Of a stretch of 64,000 bases of DNA, positions 59,690 through 64,000 are shown piece by piece. Below the pieces are notes generated by a model that worked only from the letters and a program-made list of their open reading frames with translations, made no database searches and had not been told where the DNA came from. Origin of the DNA: Diadema setosum (lineage: Eukaryota; Echinodermata; Echinoidea; Diadematoida; Diadematidae); NCBI RefSeq assembly GCF_964275005.1, contig NC_092706.1, positions 11,699,846 through 11,763,845 of the forward strand, in the 5' to 3' direction. The number at the start of each line of letters is the position of its first letter. Position 1 is the stretch's first letter. Made by a program: the position numbers and the translations under genes.

Positions 59690-62600
59690 GTCAAATAGTG
59701 TGAATGATATGAATAATGAAATTGTAATTGTTATGTCTGCTCACGCACCAGACAAAGAGGATGTACCTGTACATGCCACAAATAGCGAAGAAGGTGATAA
59801 CCCTGATATCATTAGTTTTTTGAACTCACAAGCTCACGAACTGATACTTGGCGTTGATGTAAACGACACCAGTCCTCAAATGCCACCCACAGAATACCAC
59901 CTCGAAGACGATATAATTTCATTATCTCAGTCAAATCCAAACGAATTTTTTATTTCACACTTTAACATAAGGAGCATAAACAAAAACTTTGATCAATTCA
60001 ATATGTTCGTGAATCAAGTTAAATTTGATAGTCAAGTTATCGGAATCAGTGAAACCTGGTTAAAGGAAACATCACCTTCTTCGCTATTTACCATTGATGG
60101 CTTCACACTTTTGACTAACAACAGGGCAGGTAAAAAAGGCGGTGGAGTTGGGCTTTACGTCACTCAAAATTTGAATTATCAACTCTTAGACGAATTTAGT
60201 TTAATGTCTGAAGTTATTGAGAATATTTTTATTGAAATTAGGGTGCCAAATAGAAAAAGTATTGTTGTAGGTGAAATATACAGACCTCCAAATACAAACC
60301 CCACTGAATTTACTGAATCATTATCCGTACTTTTAGCTGATACATATTTTGTGAACAAAAATTGTTTTATCATGGGTGACTTTAATTTCAACCTTTTAGA
60401 TTGTCATACCAACTCCACATGCCAAGATTTCCTCAATGTGATGCTATCCGAGTCTTTTTCACCTCTTATAAAGAAGCCCACTCGAATTTCTGATGTCACA
60501 GGAACTCTAATTGACAATATTTTTGTTAATAGTCCCCTTTCTAATATCACGTTTGGTATAATAGTGTCTGATGTATCCGATCATTTTCCGATTTTCGCTG
60601 TTATGCCCAATTTTAACATAAGTAATGCTTCTTTTCATTCGCCCAGTTCTGGTTTTCGAGAAATGTCAGAAACTAATCTTAGTAGACTTAGGGAGAGACT
60701 AAGATCCGTTGATTGGTCAATTGTTAATAACCAAAGCGATGCAAACTTAGCTTTTGAACACTTTTCACAAATACTGTCATCTGCATATGATTCCAGTATA
60801 CCCGTTAAGCCATTTACTCGTTCAAACCGTAAAAAAGTTCCCCAAAAACCTTGGATTACAAAATCTCTCCTTAGGTCTATTAACCGTAAAAATACCCTTT
60901 TCTATAAATACAGAAGTGATCCTAACAGTCGAACTCGGTCTCGGTATGTGCATTATCGCAACGTTCTTACATCATCCATACGTTTAGCCAAAAGAATGCA
61001 TTTTTCAAAGCAATTTATCAAGTATAAACATGACATCAAGAATACGTGAAAGGTGATAAATGAAGCGCTGAACACTAAAAAGAACATTGAACCCCCTAGG
61101 CATATTATCTATAATGATAAGTATATTGAAGATCAAGCTGATGTGGCAGAAGTATTCAATGAATACTTTGTAAGCATAGGACCTAATCTTGCCAGCAGTA
61201 TTCCACACTCAAACACTGATTTTTATTACTTTTTAAAAGACCAGAATCAGCAGTCTCTTTTTTTCGAACCAGTCATTGAAGAAGAAATCAAAGATATCGT
61301 GCAAAATTTGAACAATAAGAAAAGTTCTGGATGTGACGGAATCACCAATTTCCTCCTTAAAAACATCATTAATGAAGTAGTTACACCATTAACACACATT
61401 TTTAATTTATCGTTATCTACTGGCATAGTTCCACAAAAAATGAAAATAGCTAAAGTTATACCAATTTTTAAAAAAGGACAAAAAGAATCTGTGATAAATT
61501 ATCGCCCTATTTTCTTCTTGAAAGGTTGGTATATACATATACACGCACACACAAATTTCTCGAAAAGTGTGAAGTTTTTTGTAACTCCCAGTTTGGTTTT
61601 AGGAAAAACCACAGTACGACCCATGCCTTACTCACTTTTATCCATAAAGTTGCTCATGCTATAGATGATGTCTCCCACACTATTGGAGTTTTTCTTGATT
61701 TTTCAAAGGCCTTCGACACAATTGACCATGATATTCTGATTTACAAGCTACGACATTATGGTATACGTGGGAAGGCTTTGGACTGGTTTCGAGATTATTT
61801 ATCAAACAGAAAACAATTTGTGAGTATAAATGGTCGTGATTCTCAGTTAAAGTTAATTTCATGCGGTGTTCCACAGGGCTCCTTACTAGGCCCACTATTG
61901 TTTATTTTGTACATTAACGATCTTCCCAGTTCCTCGCCAATTCTTTCCTTTATATGTTTTGCTGACGACTCCAATCTGTTTTTTACACACAGAGATCCTT
62001 ATACTCTTGTTAACACAATGAATAAAGAACTTAAATCTGTGCAATCTTGGATATACGCCAATAAATTGTCACTTAATGTCGATAAAACTCATTGTATGCT
62101 TTTTAGCAACAGTCTTAAAACCCTTCCTTGTAACATTAAATTTAATGAAACTGAATTACATCAAGTTAGTAGTATAAAATTTCTAGGGCTTTTTATTGAC
62201 AGTGATTTGTCTTGGAAATCCCACGTCAGTTATTCAAGTAATATTCTTTCCAAAAATACGGGTGTTCTTAATAAACTGAAGAATGTTTTTCCAAGTCAAA
62301 TCCTGCTTAATCTTTATTCTACATTGATTACTCCGTACCTTAATTATGGTATTCTTGTTTGGGGGAATGCACCTACAAATCTTCTTGACATACTGTTCCG
62401 TGTTCAAAAACGCGCCATTAGAAATATCAACCATGTTGGATATTTGTCCCACACGAATGATTTATTTTTCAAAAATAAGATACTGAAAACATCAGATTTA
62501 TTTAGTTACAACGTCGGCATATTTATGTATAAATTTTCTGCCAAGGAGTTACCGGATGTTTTCACTCGCATGTTCAGGAAAAACTATTTGATTCATAATT

Positions 62601-62794
62601 ATCCTACCCGCCAAAGTGACGCATTTCACCTTCCACGTACTCGAACAATTTTCGCTAAAAAAACGATAATGTATACGGGCCCTAGATATTGGAATGACCT
62701 CTCCCCCGAAATAACAAGCTGCTTGTCTTTATATTCCTTTAAACGCAAATTAAAAGAGTCTTTATTGAGTGCATATCTTGCAGAAACGGAATAA
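59682..62794 (+). pseudogene. LINE ORF2: AP endonuclease and reverse transcriptase, two lesions
   Basis: The endonuclease covers about residues 88-315. Its motifs are SHFNIRSIN, SETWL (catalytic Glu), GGGVGLYV, YRPPN, GDFNFN (Asp and Asn) and SDHFPIF (the Asp-His pair). The frame is stopped by TGA at 61047-61049, where the family normally has Trp, and continues in the same frame with VINEALN. The reverse transcriptase follows: KVIPIFKKG, NYRPI, QFGFRKNHST, FLDFSKAFDTIDH, GVPQGSLLGPLLF, FADDSN (catalytic Asp pair) and the C-terminal LVWGNAP, YPTRQSDAFHL and SLYSFKRKLK. After NYRPI (near 61512) a short deletion of about ten codons changes the frame, and the sequence resumes as LLERLVYTY. It encodes the target-site nicking and cDNA synthesis activities of the retrotransposon. 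Confidence 0.92.
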
Positions 62795-63517
62795 TTGTAA
62801 TGTCTTATGTAATATTGTGGTATGTTATTGTCCGATCAAACATTCTTGTCAACACGCTGCAGATTCCATTTTAAGGTCTTGCTGTCAGGCTCTCCGAATT
62901 CATCATTATCAATTCCACATTCTACTTCGCTTCCCTCTCCTCCTCTTTCCCTCTTTCTCTCTCTAGCTTTCTATACAGAGCTTGACGGCGGACACCAAAT
63001 GGATTGATAGCTGTACATGTTACTTCTTGTGTCTTACTGATAATATCCTGGCGATAGCATTTAATGCAACAACAGTTTATAGTGTACATTATGTATATAC
63101 CTAAGTAGGCTTTATGATTATGCAAATCATGTTGTCCTCCTGAAACCAATGATATCTCGGTCACAGTAATAGTTCAAATTTTAGTTTTGTTTTTGTTTTT
63201 TTCTTATTTGGCACTCTTACATCATCTGGTCTTATCTACTATCCGTTCTCCGTTTCTTTTTCACAAACACTGATTACTCGGGGCTTACAGCCAAACAAGC
63301 TTGCTTTCATGTAGGTCCCGCCATACTTTTCTTTGATCAACCCCATCTCGATTTCGAATTTGACCAGTTATTACATATAATTACTGTGTTATCACCATGT
63401 ATATTGTTGTGTTTTGCACATTGTTTACAAGGTGAAAGAACTTGTTTGATTTCTGTTATAATGTCCACAAATGTGAAGTATGGAAATAAAATGAATTGAA
63501 AATTGAATTGAATTGAA

Positions 63518-64000
63518 GAAATTCAGTGACCCTCTTTAAAAGCGTATTGTTCAAGTACTGTGTACCCCTGATGCAGTGTGACCAGAGAAAAACATGGGAG
63601 TGTGCTTGAAGCGGCCTAAAACTATGCTAAATTGCCATGAAATTATGTCACATTATGTCAACCAATTTATTTATTTTTCCCCTACTGATTAAGGTGCCCG
63701 ATGGACTGACAAGCAAAAAACAAAACAACAACAACAACAACAAAAAAAAAAGGTATATTGATTTGATTTGAATTGATTTGACTTGATTCGATTCGAGTAA
63801 TTCACAAAATGCATGGATATTTTGTGTGGATCGTCATAAGCTAAGAAAAGCTTGACTAGGACAAGCAACAGATATAACTTACACATATATGGACAGAAAC
63901 GTTATATGAAAAATCATAGTTAGGGGTATGATAGGAGAGATAAAGGAAGAATAGTTAAGAAGAGCGGAAATCTAAGCAATGATAATTAAAGGATACAGAT
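63518..64000. other. Gene-free end of window with possible LINE tail
   Basis: No gene recognised. Bases 63728-63799 (poly-A, then TTGATTTGATTTGAATTGAT) look like the 3' tail of a minus-strand LINE entering from beyond the window, or a simple repeat. Confidence 0.4.

Larger units (their letters stand above)
58727..63517 (+). mobile_element. Nearly full-length non-LTR retrotransposon (Jockey/CR1/L2 group)
   Basis: Two overlapping ORFs are followed by a 3' UTR of about 700 bases. The 3' end is GGAAATAAAATGAATTG, continuing as AATTG repeats to 63517. ORF1 (58781-59689) is of unknown type. ORF2 (59682-62794) has an APE-type endonuclease followed by reverse transcriptase. The 5' boundary is uncertain: 58727 is the first base after a stop in the ORF1 frame, and a longer 5' UTR is likely. 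No target duplication was found. ORF2 has two disabling lesions, so this copy is probably not autonomous. Confidence 0.85.

Noticed and set aside
24660..61049. TGA at expected Trp positions in two different LINEs, suggesting TGA is read as Trp
   Set aside because: The two host genes use normal stops and the intact exons contain no in-frame TGA. The LINE cases are single G-to-A changes in decaying copies.

Overview
The window looks like nuclear DNA of a marine invertebrate deuterostome, most likely an echinoderm such as a sea urchin. The reasons are AT-rich sequence, split genes with GT-AG introns of 0.5-2.9 kb, abundant microsatellites, several kinds of non-LTR retrotransposon, a tRNA-derived SINE and many fold-back (MITE-like) repeats. 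The species assignment is inference; nothing in the sequence names the organism.

Bases 1-42,550 contain no convincing protein-coding gene. They hold microsatellites, a minisatellite with mixed repeat orientation (9575-10335), one tRNA-derived SINE (11905-12125), two families of fold-back elements with two copies each, an L2/CR1-like LINE tail (24395-24857), and a 3.2-kb element at 20037-23204. That element has hAT-type ends, an 8-bp target duplication and eight tandem ~273-bp units inside. Several GC-richer, repeat-poor islands (for example around 10.8, 17.2, 25.7, 30.2 and 35.0 kb) could be regulatory. One exon-like island lies at 14511-14702 on the minus strand.

Bases 42,550-54,731 hold two genes that converge. 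The first is a five-exon NmrA-like (NMRAL1/HSCARG-type) NAD(P)-binding regulator on the plus strand (42686-48165, 304 aa). The second is a three-exon class I SAM-dependent methyltransferase on the minus strand (54731-50766, 220 aa). Both reading frames were rebuilt by hand from splice sites and are intact. Each gene carries a 5'-truncated LINE fragment in its first intron.

Bases 55,248-57,400 are a decayed second copy of the region between those two genes. They hold the end of the NmrA-like last exon, then methyltransferase exons 3 and 2 in the same order and orientation, with recognisable intron flanks. Frameshifts, stops and a missing first exon make it a pseudogene block. Three MITE-like fold-back elements lie in and just beyond it.

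Bases 58,727-63,517 are a nearly full-length non-LTR retrotransposon of the Jockey/CR1/L2 group on the plus strand. An unfamiliar cysteine-rich ORF1 overlaps the endonuclease-reverse transcriptase ORF2 by 8 bases. ORF2 carries one nonsense codon and one small frameshifting deletion, so this copy is probably dead but recent. The last 480 bases hold a further LINE-tail-like AT-rich repeat.
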